Assembly (NCBI RefSeq): GCF_900141895.1
Contig: NZ_FQYT01000012.1
Location: forward strand, 1-64,000
DNA length: 64,000 nucleotides
From: Parasporobacterium paucivorans DSM 15970
GTDB lineage: Bacteria; Bacillota; Clostridia; Lachnospirales; Lachnospiraceae
Direction: 5' to 3'
Shown here piece by piece: positions 53,263 through 61,049 of this stretch. The stretch's first letter is position 1, and every line of letters begins with the position of its first letter. The notes under the pieces were generated by a model. It was given only the letters and a program-made list of their open reading frames with translations. It was not told where the DNA came from and searched no databases. The position numbers were made by a program, and so were the translations under genes.

Positions 53263-53577
53263 TTATTTTATGGGAGCCGGCGCCTTGACAACAATCAGCT
53301 CCAATGTCTCCTCATGGAGATTCCTGACATTCATCTTCCTGTCCACTGGAATCTTCAGCAGGGTTCCTGCTTCATATTCATGGATTTCCTGATCATCCAA
53401 CCCTATGGAGAGTTTTCCTCTGACAATTGTCATATATACATTTGAATTGGAAAAATGTTCGGGCATACCCTCATCCTTGTTGAAAATCATATGGACATAA
53501 TGGATGTTTTCATCCATCACCACTTTCTCTACAGATTTTGCGTTTCCGGTTGACAATGTAAAAATTTGCTCAATCAT
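53263..53577 (-). CDS. Cupin-domain protein
   Basis: A 104-residue single-domain cupin. Sheet motifs run from VHMIFNKDEGMPEHFSNSNVYMTIVRGKLSIGLDD to the second box with TLLKIPVDRKMNVRNL. The first box keeps EH but loses the usual HxH, so metal binding is uncertain. It lies 42 bases upstream of hcp and would be co-transcribed; such pairs occur in clostridia under HcpR-like control. Confidence 0.85.
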   Translation of the reverse strand: MIEQIFTLSTGNAKSVEKVVMDENIHYVHMIFNKDEGMPEHFSNSNVYMTIVRGKLSIGLDDQEIHEYEAGTLLKIPVDRKMNVRNLHEETLELIVVKAPAPIK

Positions 53578-53616
53578 CATCCCTCCTCTATCTCAGGGTA
53601 AGTCTATGTATGAAAT

Positions 53617-53625
53617 ATTATACCA
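53617..53625 (-). promoter_or_regulatory. Extended -10 promoter of cupin-hcp
   Basis: TGGTATAAT on the minus strand, about 40 bases before the cupin ATG, with a poor -35, as expected for an activator-dependent promoter. Confidence 0.6.
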
Positions 53626-53671
53626 CACCCCGATTCCCTATCGAAACTATAACATTATTTCCCAAAAAAGT

Positions 53672-53689
53672 ATGTTACACAGGCAACAT
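53672..53689 (-). promoter_or_regulatory. Candidate FNR/HcpR-type site upstream of cupin-hcp
   Basis: ATGTTACACAGGCAACAT: two ATGTT arms inverted around 8 bases, centred about 70 bases upstream of the predicted start, a class I activator position. It resembles the GTTAC-N4-GTAAC-like sites of CRP/FNR-family HcpR regulators, with one mismatch. A second inverted repeat TTTGTT-G-AACAAA lies at 53698-53710. Confidence 0.4.
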
Positions 53690-53719
53690 TTTCAATATTT
53701 GTTGAACAAACATTAGGAG

Positions 53720-53747
53720 AGCCGGCAAGTCAGTACTCTTGCCGGCT
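53720..53747. other. 10-bp perfect hairpin AGCCGGCAAG
   Basis: AGCCGGCAAG (53720-53729) pairs with CTTGCCGGCT (53738-53747) across an 8-base loop. Neither side has a T-run, so it is a poor terminator. It separates the cupin-hcp promoter from the plus-strand gene at 53999. Confidence 0.5.
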
Positions 53748-53937
53748 TATGAAAAGATTATTGCAATAAAGCTTATGCTTTATGCATCCTACAATAAATC
53801 ACAAATATATTGTTTGCATAAAATCTGGGTATTTTTTTTGCAATATTTCTCTTTACAAGCTTTTTACATAAGTCCAAATACAATTTTTACTTTTGAAATG
53901 TATATTGAAGAAGCTAAGATAAACCGAAATGAGCGTC

Positions 53938-53966
53938 GGGCAAGCGCACAAATGCTTGTCCTTTTT
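53938..53966 (+). terminator. Terminator upstream of the 53999 gene
   Basis: An 8-bp stem with one G-U pair (53938-53945 with 53954-53961) plus five T residues, 33 bases before the next coding start. The 250 bases before it contain no convincing gene, so it ends either a leader or a small plus-strand RNA. Otherwise I see only AT-rich sequence in 53750-53937. Confidence 0.6.
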
Positions 53967-53998
53967 ACATAATGATCGGTATGCAGGAAGGTGATAGA

Positions 53999-54559
53999 AT
54001 GGTATCCATAAAAAATAAACTTATTATGTCCATGGTAGGTTGTCTTATACTGCTTTCATCCATATCAATACTTATTGGATTTGATAAGGAGCCGCACCTG
54101 GTACTTGATGGAACATATAAGTTTCCCGGGGCTTCCAGCTATTATGAGCTTGCAGCGAATGACGCGAAGTCCGGATCCGGAACCACTACCCGATACTTGT
54201 CTTTTGAACCCGACGGATTCATATATGGAACTTATAGTACAACGGGTTATGATACGGTTGTAATTTCGGAGATGGACGGAATTATAAACACTGAATATAC
54301 CATATCCGGAGACCTGCTCATCCCGGAAGAGTATTCTTATGTGGGATTCATTCCGCTGACAGACCGCTTCGATGCCGTATGCACGAAAGATGGCGAAGAA
54401 TTACGTTTCAGCGCTGATGGACAGCTTTCTATGGGAAATACACAGGGATCGTATGAACGTAGCGGAGACCTTCTCAAATGCAGAATCAACGGGTGTGAAA
54501 GATACTTTGTCATATATCAGAACAGAATCAATGAAGACGTGCTGTGCAGAACAAATTGA
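53999..54559 (+). CDS. Exported or membrane-anchored protein of unknown function
   Basis: A 186-residue protein with an N-terminal signal or anchor (IKNKLIMSMVGCLILLSSISILIGF) and a beta-rich, Gly/Ser/Tyr-rich extracytoplasmic region. I recognise no family. ATG 53999 has GGAAGGTGATAGA upstream. It is followed after 104 bases by a PHP-domain gene on the same strand. Confidence 0.6.
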   Translation: MVSIKNKLIMSMVGCLILLSSISILIGFDKEPHLVLDGTYKFPGASSYYELAANDAKSGSGTTTRYLSFEPDGFIYGTYSTTGYDTVVISEMDGIINTEYTISGDLLIPEEYSYVGFIPLTDRFDAVCTKDGEELRFSADGQLSMGNTQGSYERSGDLLKCRINGCERYFVIYQNRINEDVLCRTN

Positions 54560-54663
54560 ATAGCCGAAATGATTTTACATGCAGAATGCCATATTTTTAC
54601 TCTTGGGTTGTAAGATTAATTATGTCAGGACAATGGAATATGTAAAAAGAAAGAAGGAAGAGT

Positions 54664-55503
54664 ATGTATTTATTCGATTATCACATGCACTCGGATCATT
54701 CTACAGATGGCCAGGACAGTATCATGAAAATGAGCACTGCCGCCGCAGGAAAGGGGTTAAGGGAAATTGCCATATCAGATCATTTTGAACCTACATTGGG
54801 AAATGAAGCATATCCGTCATATGATGCGGAGAAATATTTTAGGGAAATCAAAGAAGCCAATGAGATGTTTGGGCAGAAGATTAAAATCAAAACGGCAGTG
54901 GAATTGGGACAACCTCATGTATTTCCTGAGTATTCACTAAGTCTGATTGAGAACCACAATTACGATTATGTCATTGCATCCGCCCACAAAATGTCGGACA
55001 ATACAGATTTTGGAGACCTGGTATACAGCAGGGAAAATCTGGACGACAACTGCGGAAAGTATCTGACGGAACTGGAGAATCTGGCCGGGTGGAACAAATT
55101 TGACTGCATCGGTCACCTGGATCTGGTAAAAAGATATGCTTCCAGATACAACATTGAAGCAAAGCTGATCCATTACAGGGAAAAACTGGAGAATATCCTG
55201 AAAACCCTTATTGAAAATGGAAAGGGGATAGAAATAAACACATCCGGGCTCAGGCAGAGCGCAAAGGAGTGCATGCCGGGATATGATATACTCAGGTTTT
55301 ATAAAGAGCTGGGCGGAGAAATAATAACCCTTGGTTCCGATGCACATAATCACTTCGATGTAGGTGCAGGGATTGCGGATGCGGTAGAGCTCCTTCGGAC
55401 TGCAGGATTTGAATATATGACAGTCTATGAAAAAAGAAAGCCGGAAATGATCCGGATTGCACAGGAGAAAACATTCTGGTTCCAGGCACAAAGGACAGCC
55501 TGA
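54664..55503 (+). CDS. PHP-domain phosphatase, histidinol-phosphatase (HisK/HisJ) type
   Basis: A 279-residue PHP-superfamily metal hydrolase. Metal ligands appear in FDYHMHSDHSTDG, ISDHFEP, TAVELGQP, IASAHKM, IGHLDLV and LGSDAHNH. The size and order match histidinol phosphatase, which makes histidinol in histidine synthesis, although many PHP proteins have other phosphatase substrates. No other his gene is near. ATG 54664 has AAGGAAG upstream. Confidence 0.82.
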   Translation: MYLFDYHMHSDHSTDGQDSIMKMSTAAAGKGLREIAISDHFEPTLGNEAYPSYDAEKYFREIKEANEMFGQKIKIKTAVELGQPHVFPEYSLSLIENHNYDYVIASAHKMSDNTDFGDLVYSRENLDDNCGKYLTELENLAGWNKFDCIGHLDLVKRYASRYNIEAKLIHYREKLENILKTLIENGKGIEINTSGLRQSAKECMPGYDILRFYKELGGEIITLGSDAHNHFDVGAGIADAVELLRTAGFEYMTVYEKRKPEMIRIAQEKTFWFQAQRTA

Positions 55504-55560
55504 AAGAGAATTGCAAAAATGAGGACTAAGGTTCTTATTTTTTTGTTCACATTTTGTTCA

Positions 55561-55575
55561 TGGTGTCAGGTACCA
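55561..55575. repeat. Palindrome TGGTGTCAGGTACCA related to the cluster repeats
   Basis: A 15-base near-palindrome just upstream of the ior promoter. The TCAG centre and flanking GG/CC arms resemble the GGGGTCAGACCCC copies at 46-48 kb but with different arms. Confidence 0.35.
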
Positions 55576-55583
55576 AACAATCC

Positions 55584-55612
55584 TTGACTTTTATTTTTGA
55601 TTTAGATATACT
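55584..55612 (+). promoter_or_regulatory. Promoter of the T-box ior operon
   Basis: TTGACT (55584-55589), 17-base spacer, TATACT (55607-55612). The predicted start near 55619 leads directly into the T-box stem I. Confidence 0.8.
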
Positions 55613-55630
55613 TATAAAAATTCAAACCGC

Positions 55631-55886
55631 TGATTGAGAAGAGTAAGTTTTTTTTGTGTTTACAGAGAATTGCAGGTGCTGAGATTGCAATATCACGAAA
55701 TTTTCCGAATGGGCTCATGAGGGCAGCAGGAAAGCAATTGCAAGTAATAGCTGACGGGAGCCCCATCCGTTATCAACAGGGCATATATCCTATGCGGATA
55801 TATGATAAAGTGGTCTGCAATGCAGGCAATTTGGGTGGTACCGCAGAGCGTTTAGTCTTTGTCCCTTTTGGGGCAGGGACTTTTTT
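55631..55886 (+). promoter_or_regulatory. T-box leader controlling iorA-iorB-CoA ligase
   Basis: A complete T-box: an AGTA-containing stem I start (GAGTAAG near 55640), AGAGAA and a distal GGTGCTGAGA loop closed by ATTGCA/TGCAAT, a stem II-III region ending CCGTTATC, the T-box core GGGTGGTACCGC (55833-55844) and a terminator GTCCC...GGGAC (55861-55865 with 55876-55880) followed by six T residues. By distance to the conserved GAG after the specifier, UGG (Trp) at 55710-55712 is favoured; UUC (Phe) at 55703-55705 is the alternative. The T-box variable base is U, which pairs with a discriminator A and so fits tRNA-Phe better than the usual G73 of tRNA-Trp. Either way an aromatic amino acid is indicated. 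Confidence 0.9.
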
Positions 55887-55909
55887 ATATTTTTTCAAGA
55901 AAGGTGCTA

Positions 55910-57712
55910 ATGAAAATGTCGTTGAAATTAATAATGGGTAATCAGGCCATGGCCATGGGCGCAATCCATGCCGGTGTACAGGTCGTATCCGGATATCCCG
56001 GTACTCCTTCATCAGAGGTGCTGGAAACCATTTCTTCCCATGCAGGCGAAAGTCTGTACGTGGAATGGTCTGTGAATGAAAAGGTGGCGCTGGAGGTAGC
56101 TGCAGGAGCTTCCTATGCCGGAAAGAGGAGTCTGGTCACCATGAAACAGGTAGGCCTGAATGTTGCCTCCGATCCCCTTATGTGCCTCGCCTACGTAGGC
56201 ATCAAGGGAGGAATGGTAGTTCTTGTCGCAGATGACCCAGGCCCGATTTCCTCCCAGACAGAACAGGACACGCGTCATTTCGGGATATATTCCAAGCTGC
56301 CGGTTTTTGATCCCTCCTCCCCTGAAGAAGCATATGAGATGATGGGTGATGCATTCGCATACTCAGAAAAGTACGGTACTCCCGTCATAATGAGACCGAC
56401 TACGAGAGTTTGCCATGCGTATGCACCCATAAAAATGAAGAGTGAACTTTACAAAAATACATTGGAAGGCTTCAAAAAGGATCCTAAATGGGTCATCTTC
56501 CCGAAACTCTCCTATGAAGCTCATCTGAACATTGAAGCCCGCAATCCGGTTATTGGAGACGATTTTTCTGGATACCGGTTTAATTTCATCGAAGGAAGCG
56601 GCCGAAAAGGAGTCGTAAGCGCCGGTGTCAGCTACGCCTACACGAAGGAAGCTCTTTCACTTCTGGGTGCAGAATGCAGACTTCTGAAAATCGGAACTCC
56701 TCATCCCTTCCCGGAAAAACTTGCCCTGGAATTTTTACAATCTGTGGATGAAGTGCTTGTGCTGGAAGAGCTGGATCCGGTCATCGAAAAAGAACTTGTT
56801 TATCTTTGCGGTATACACCATATCCATCTGGATATAAAAGGAAAACGGACGGGAAATGTGAAACAGGCCGGAGAAAACAGCTGTGAAAGCATCGCGCAGG
56901 TACTTTCCCTTTATCTGGATATTCCTTACGAAAAGCCTGAAGTGCTTGCGAATATGCCGGCTCTTCCCGTCAGACCACCCGTACTCTGTGCCGGCTGTCC
57001 TCACCGCGCATCCTTTTACGCCGTGAAACAGGCAATGAAAGGCCGAAAGGCTGTCTTCGCCGGGGATATAGGCTGCTATACCCTGGGCAATGCCATGCCG
57101 CTGGACATGGTCGACACCTGTCTGTGTATGGGTGCCGGCGTAACCATCACCCAGGGAATCCACCACGCTGAACCCGATACGGTGAACTTTGCCTTCATCG
57201 GGGATTCAACTTTCTTCCACTCAGGAATCACAGGGATAATAAACAGCGTATATAATGAAACGGATATGATCCTGGTTGTCCTGGATAACTCCACAACTGC
57301 CATGACGGGCCATCAGCCTCATCCGGGGACAGGAAAGACCATGATGGGCAATATCACGGACAAGATCTCCATTCCCGCCATATTGGAGGCAGTCGGCGTG
57401 AGTGATATACAGATTGTGGATCCCTTCAATCTGGACGAAGCCGCCAAAGCTGTTGAACGGGCCGCTTCGAAGAAGGGAACAAAATCCATTATATTCAAAT
57501 CACCTTGTATTGCCATCATCAAGCCTGCCCCGCTGCTTAAGGTGGATGAAGATAAATGCACCGGATGCAGGAAATGTATCCGGGAGCTTGGATGTCCGGC
57601 CATCATTAAATCCGGAACGAAGGTACAGATAGATCCATCCCTTTGCTACGGCTGCACCATATGTGCACAGATTTGCCCATTCGATGCCATAGGAGGTGAC
57701 ATAAATGATTAA
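55910..57712 (+). CDS. iorA: Indolepyruvate ferredoxin oxidoreductase alpha subunit
   Basis: A 600-residue thiamine-pyrophosphate enzyme that oxidises arylpyruvates such as indole-, phenyl- and hydroxyphenylpyruvate to aryl-acetyl-CoA with ferredoxin, or runs in reverse. It has the N-terminal GYPGTPSSEVLETI, a TPP-binding GDIGCYTLGNAMPLDM and a C-terminal pair of [4Fe-4S] motifs, CTGCRKCIRELGCP and CYGCTICAQICP. The ATG at 55910 follows AAAGG and the T-box terminator; an in-frame upstream extension belongs to the T-box. It overlaps iorB by eight bases. Confidence 0.96.
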   Translation: MKMSLKLIMGNQAMAMGAIHAGVQVVSGYPGTPSSEVLETISSHAGESLYVEWSVNEKVALEVAAGASYAGKRSLVTMKQVGLNVASDPLMCLAYVGIKGGMVVLVADDPGPISSQTEQDTRHFGIYSKLPVFDPSSPEEAYEMMGDAFAYSEKYGTPVIMRPTTRVCHAYAPIKMKSELYKNTLEGFKKDPKWVIFPKLSYEAHLNIEARNPVIGDDFSGYRFNFIEGSGRKGVVSAGVSYAYTKEALSLLGAECRLLKIGTPHPFPEKLALEFLQSVDEVLVLEELDPVIEKELVYLCGIHHIHLDIKGKRTGNVKQAGENSCESIAQVLSLYLDIPYEKPEVLANMPALPVRPPVLCAGCPHRASFYAVKQAMKGRKAVFAGDIGCYTLGNAMPLDMVDTCLCMGAGVTITQGIHHAEPDTVNFAFIGDSTFFHSGITGIINSVYNETDMILVVLDNSTTAMTGHQPHPGTGKTMMGNITDKISIPAILEAVGVSDIQIVDPFNLDEAAKAVERAASKKGTKSIIFKSPCIAIIKPAPLLKVDEDKCTGCRKCIRELGCPAIIKSGTKVQIDPSLCYGCTICAQICPFDAIGGDIND

Positions 57713-58298
57713 CTGTTTATTAGCTGGCGTAGGCGGGCAGGGAACAGTACTTGCCTCGAAGCTCTTGGCAGGCTGTGCCTTAAATAAAGGTCTTCCAGCA
57801 CATACGGCCGAAACGATCGGCATGGCACAAAGAGGCGGATGCGTCGTCAGCCATGTAAGAATCGGAGAAAACATGCATTCACCCCTTATCCCCCTGCGCC
57901 AGGCTGATCTGATCATCGGCTTTGAACCGGGAGAAGCCGTCCGTTCTCTGGCATATTTAAAGAAAGACGGAACCGTTCTCGTAAGCGCCCACGCTATCAG
58001 CCCTACCACCGCATCTCTTTCCAACAGTGTATATGAGGCCGCAGAAATGATCGATTATTTGAAAGAAACCGGCATAAACGTCATCGTTATTGATACGGAT
58101 TCTATCGTAAAAGAATGCGGTACATCAAAAATACTGAATATGGCCCTGTTGGGAGCTGCTGTCAGTACAGGAATTCTGGGAATCGGGCTTAGTGACCTGG
58201 AATCTATAATCGATGAAAAAATACCCGAGAAATTCAGGGAGTTAAATCATAAGGCCGTGAAGCTTGGGGCACAGGCGCTGGCCGGAAAAGGGGCATAA
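57705..58298 (+). CDS. iorB: Indolepyruvate ferredoxin oxidoreductase beta subunit
   Basis: A 197-residue gamma-domain (POR_gamma) protein, GVGGQGTVLASKLLAGCAL at the start, then HTAETIGMAQRGGCVVSHVRIG. It forms the heteromeric enzyme with IorA. It starts at ATG 57705 behind AGGAGGTG, inside the end of iorA. Confidence 0.95.
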   Translation: MINCLLAGVGGQGTVLASKLLAGCALNKGLPAHTAETIGMAQRGGCVVSHVRIGENMHSPLIPLRQADLIIGFEPGEAVRSLAYLKKDGTVLVSAHAISPTTASLSNSVYEAAEMIDYLKETGINVIVIDTDSIVKECGTSKILNMALLGAAVSTGILGIGLSDLESIIDEKIPEKFRELNHKAVKLGAQALAGKGA

Positions 58299-58299
58299 A

Positions 58300-59535
58300 A
58301 TGAAGTTAAGACAGGACCAATTCGAGCAGATTAAAGAAAAAATCAGACATTTAAAAACTTTAGAAAATCATCTGTACAGTAAAAAATTCGCAGAAGTGGA
58401 TTTGGACAAATTCCTGACCCAGGAAGACTTCGAAGCACTTCCATTCACAAATAAGGACGAATTAAGAGAATGCTATCCTTTGGGAATTGCAGCTGTTCCG
58501 GAAAAGGACATCGTCCGCATCCATTCTTCGTCCGGGACTACCGGCACCCCCGTCATTATCCCTTATACAAAGACGGACGTCGAAGACTGGGCCATCATGT
58601 TTAAGCGTTGCTACGAAATGGCCGGAATCACTGAAAACGACAGAATCCACATAACTCCGGGATATGGCCTTTGGACCGCCGGAATCGGTTTCCAGAATGG
58701 TGCAGAGCTTTTAGGCAGCCTGGTTATTCCCATGGGTCCAGGAAACACTGATAAACAGCTCCAGATGATGATGGACATGAAAAGCACAGTGCTCTGCGCC
58801 ACATCTTCCTACGCTCTTCTTCTGGCTGAGGAAATCGAAAAAAGAGGAATCCGTGATAAAATCCACCTACGGGTAGGAGTAATCGGTTCCGAACGATGGG
58901 GCGAAAAGATGCGTAAGAGGATTGCCAATGAACTTGGAGTCCACCTGTATGACATATACGGTCTGACAGAAATATATGGTCCTGGCATCGGCATGAGCTG
59001 CGAACACGAATGCGGGATGCATTATTGGGATGATTACGTTTACTTTGAGATTATAGACCCGAAAACCGGGAAAGTATTGCCGAACGGTGAAATCGGAGAA
59101 CTTGTCATCACCACACTGCGCAAGGAAGGTGCCCCCTTGATTCGGTACCGTACCCATGATCTGACCAGGATCATTCCCGGCGAATGTCCATGTGGCAGTC
59201 CATTCCCCAGAATTGACACTTTAATCGGACGTTCCGATGACATGGTCAAGGTGAAAGGCGTGAATATTTATCCTGGACAGATTGAAGACGTGCTCCGATA
59301 TATCGACGGCGTGAGCAGCGAATACCAGGTCATGATTGATCACCTGAATGGAAAAGACATCATTTCCTTATATTTTGAAACCAATGCAGATGCCTCCAAG
59401 GATTCTCTGGAAGCAGAAGTCCGGGATGCCTTTAAATCCAAGGTAGGGATTACCGTTATTCCCATTGCCGTGGAGATGGGCGAGCTCCCCCGGAGCGAAA
59501 AGAAATCCACACGGGTTTTTGACAACAGATATTAG
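58300..59535 (+). CDS. paaK: Phenylacetate/arylacetate-CoA ligase (PaaK family)
   Basis: A 411-residue AMP-forming ligase that activates arylacetates with CoA. Motifs are the ATP loop HSSSGTTGTPVIIPYT, YGLTEIYGPG and the C-terminal hinge TLIGRSDDMVKVKG. It is right after iorB (stop-start overlap of one base) with AAAGGGG before ATG 58300. With IOR it links arylacetates to arylpyruvates in either direction. Substrate range within arylacetates is not readable. Confidence 0.92.
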   Translation: MKLRQDQFEQIKEKIRHLKTLENHLYSKKFAEVDLDKFLTQEDFEALPFTNKDELRECYPLGIAAVPEKDIVRIHSSSGTTGTPVIIPYTKTDVEDWAIMFKRCYEMAGITENDRIHITPGYGLWTAGIGFQNGAELLGSLVIPMGPGNTDKQLQMMMDMKSTVLCATSSYALLLAEEIEKRGIRDKIHLRVGVIGSERWGEKMRKRIANELGVHLYDIYGLTEIYGPGIGMSCEHECGMHYWDDYVYFEIIDPKTGKVLPNGEIGELVITTLRKEGAPLIRYRTHDLTRIIPGECPCGSPFPRIDTLIGRSDDMVKVKGVNIYPGQIEDVLRYIDGVSSEYQVMIDHLNGKDIISLYFETNADASKDSLEAEVRDAFKSKVGITVIPIAVEMGELPRSEKKSTRVFDNRY

Positions 59536-59553
59536 CTTCCTCCAAGCATACAC

Positions 59554-59586
59554 AGAACCGGCCGGGCATTACGCCCGGCCGGTTCT
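59554..59586. terminator. Strong hairpin after the ior operon
   Basis: A perfect 14-bp stem (59554-59567 with 59573-59586, 5-base loop) 18 bases after the CoA ligase stop. There is no T-run on the right, but the stem is long enough to pause or stop transcription on either strand. Confidence 0.7.
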
Positions 59587-59710
59587 AACATTAAAACCTT
59601 CTCTTTCCACACCCACCAGGTTTCTGATGTATATGATATTCATTTGGGGGTTTGAGAGCAATTCTTCCTTTTTTGCCTGTTCAGTGTGAAAATGATATAG
59701 AAGCATTACA

Positions 59711-60106
59711 CTATTTCAAACGTTTGATTGCAGCAAATACGAGAGGTCCCAGAAATATGCAGATTAATAAGACATACATACCGAAATTTGTGAACAATAC
59801 ATCCAGGTTGCTGTTGCCTATTCCCATCAGCAGATACAGAACAAGGGCTATTACGATCCAGACACAGCTTCTTCTGACCGCTGATGCCCTGGTATCCGTT
59901 TTGAGCAGCCAGGCAAACAAAAAGGTCACTATACCTGCCGGCAGGGCCGTCAAAAGAAATTCTCGATTAAGATGCGGTCGCAGCTGTTCATGGCTCATAT
60001 TCTCCACACCCGCTTCTCCGAACGGCAGGGTAACGAGAAATTCCAGAATCATGATAATAATGAATATTAAAATACCGAACAATATCTCTTTTATTATAGT
60101 TTTCAT
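59711..60106 (-). CDS. Small membrane protein of unknown function
   Basis: A 131-residue protein with about four membrane helices and no motif I recognise. Possibly a minor membrane component; it is flanked by terminators on both sides, so it is a single-gene unit. Confidence 0.6.
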   Translation of the reverse strand: MKTIIKEILFGILIFIIIMILEFLVTLPFGEAGVENMSHEQLRPHLNREFLLTALPAGIVTFLFAWLLKTDTRASAVRRSCVWIVIALVLYLLMGIGNSNLDVLFTNFGMYVLLICIFLGPLVFAAIKRLK

Positions 60107-60136
60107 TCACATACCCCCCTCTGTTTCTATTATAAC

Positions 60137-60180
60137 AAAAAAGACCATCTGCAGGCAAATATTTATCTGTGATGGTCTTT
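60137..60180 (-). terminator. Intrinsic terminator after the SDR gene
   Basis: A 10-bp stem (60140-60149 with 60171-60180) followed on the minus strand by six T residues, 24 bases after the SDR stop. Confidence 0.8.
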
Positions 60181-60203
60181 ATTCTTTTAATTAATTTAGC
60201 AGA

Positions 60204-60965
60204 TCAATAAGCGGTCCATCCGCCATCAGCGACAAGCGTAGTGGCGTTTACGAAGGAAGCTTCATCGCTTGCCAGAAACAATGCCGCCTTGGCAATTTCT
60301 TCCGCTTCACCCACTCTTGGATTCAAATTCATTCCGGCAAATGCCCTCTCCATACCGAATTGATTTGGCGCATAAATGCTTTTCCCGATATTCGTTGCTA
60401 CAGCCCCCGGAGCGATTGCATTGCATCGGATTCCCAAATTCGCATACTGGAAGCCCACATTCCTTGTAACACCAACAAGGGCATGTTTGGACGCCGTATA
60501 TATAACTCCCGCCCTGGAGCCATGCAGTCCGCCAGCAGAAGCAATATTTACAATAACGCCATGCTTTTTCTCTTTAAAAATGGGGATAGCTTTTCTCATG
60601 GCTCTGACCGGTCCCATGGCGTTAACTTCCATGATGGCCTGCCAGCGTTCATCCGTTACCGCTTCGACCGGTTCGAAATTGTCCATGATTCCGGCATTAT
60701 TTACAAGGATATCCAATGTTCCATACACCGATACTGCCGCATCAATCATATTCTGGACATCTTCTTCACTTGTAACATTCGCTGCTACCGCCAAAGCCAT
60801 ACCTCCGGCTGCTACAATTTCATCCACTACAGCCTGTGCTGCTTCCAGCTTCATGTCAGCCACCACAACTTTGGCGCCCTCCTTTGCAAATAATATTGCA
60901 ATTGCCTTTCCCATGCCGCTGGCTGCGCCCGTGACAACAGCTACCTGATTCTCAATTCTTCCCAT
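60204..60965 (-). CDS. Short-chain dehydrogenase/reductase
   Basis: A 253-residue classical SDR. The NAD(P) site TGAASGMGKAIA, NNAG motif, catalytic Ser in VNIASAGG, and the YTASK Tyr-Lys pair are all present. It resembles 3-oxoacyl-ACP reductase and glucose 1-dehydrogenase-type enzymes; the substrate cannot be read. ATG 60965 has AGGAGG nine bases upstream; an ATG directly on the AGGAGG is rejected. Confidence 0.88.
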   Translation of the reverse strand: MGRIENQVAVVTGAASGMGKAIAILFAKEGAKVVVADMKLEAAQAVVDEIVAAGGMALAVAANVTSEEDVQNMIDAAVSVYGTLDILVNNAGIMDNFEPVEAVTDERWQAIMEVNAMGPVRAMRKAIPIFKEKKHGVIVNIASAGGLHGSRAGVIYTASKHALVGVTRNVGFQYANLGIRCNAIAPGAVATNIGKSIYAPNQFGMERAFAGMNLNPRVGEAEEIAKAALFLASDEASFVNATTLVADGGWTAY

Positions 60966-61049
60966 TTTATCCATCCTCCTGTACGTAACTTAATCTACAT
61001 AGATATCATGTTCAAATTTCAATACAGTTGCAATTGATTAATACCTTTG

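Noticed and set aside
53739-53972. 77-codon plus-strand frame in the hcp-53999 gap
   Set aside because: Low-complexity AT-rich translation with no ribosome site and no family pattern; a terminator lies within its end.
57076-57606. Minus-strand frames inside iorA
   Set aside because: Antisense of a conserved TPP enzyme; no supporting signals.
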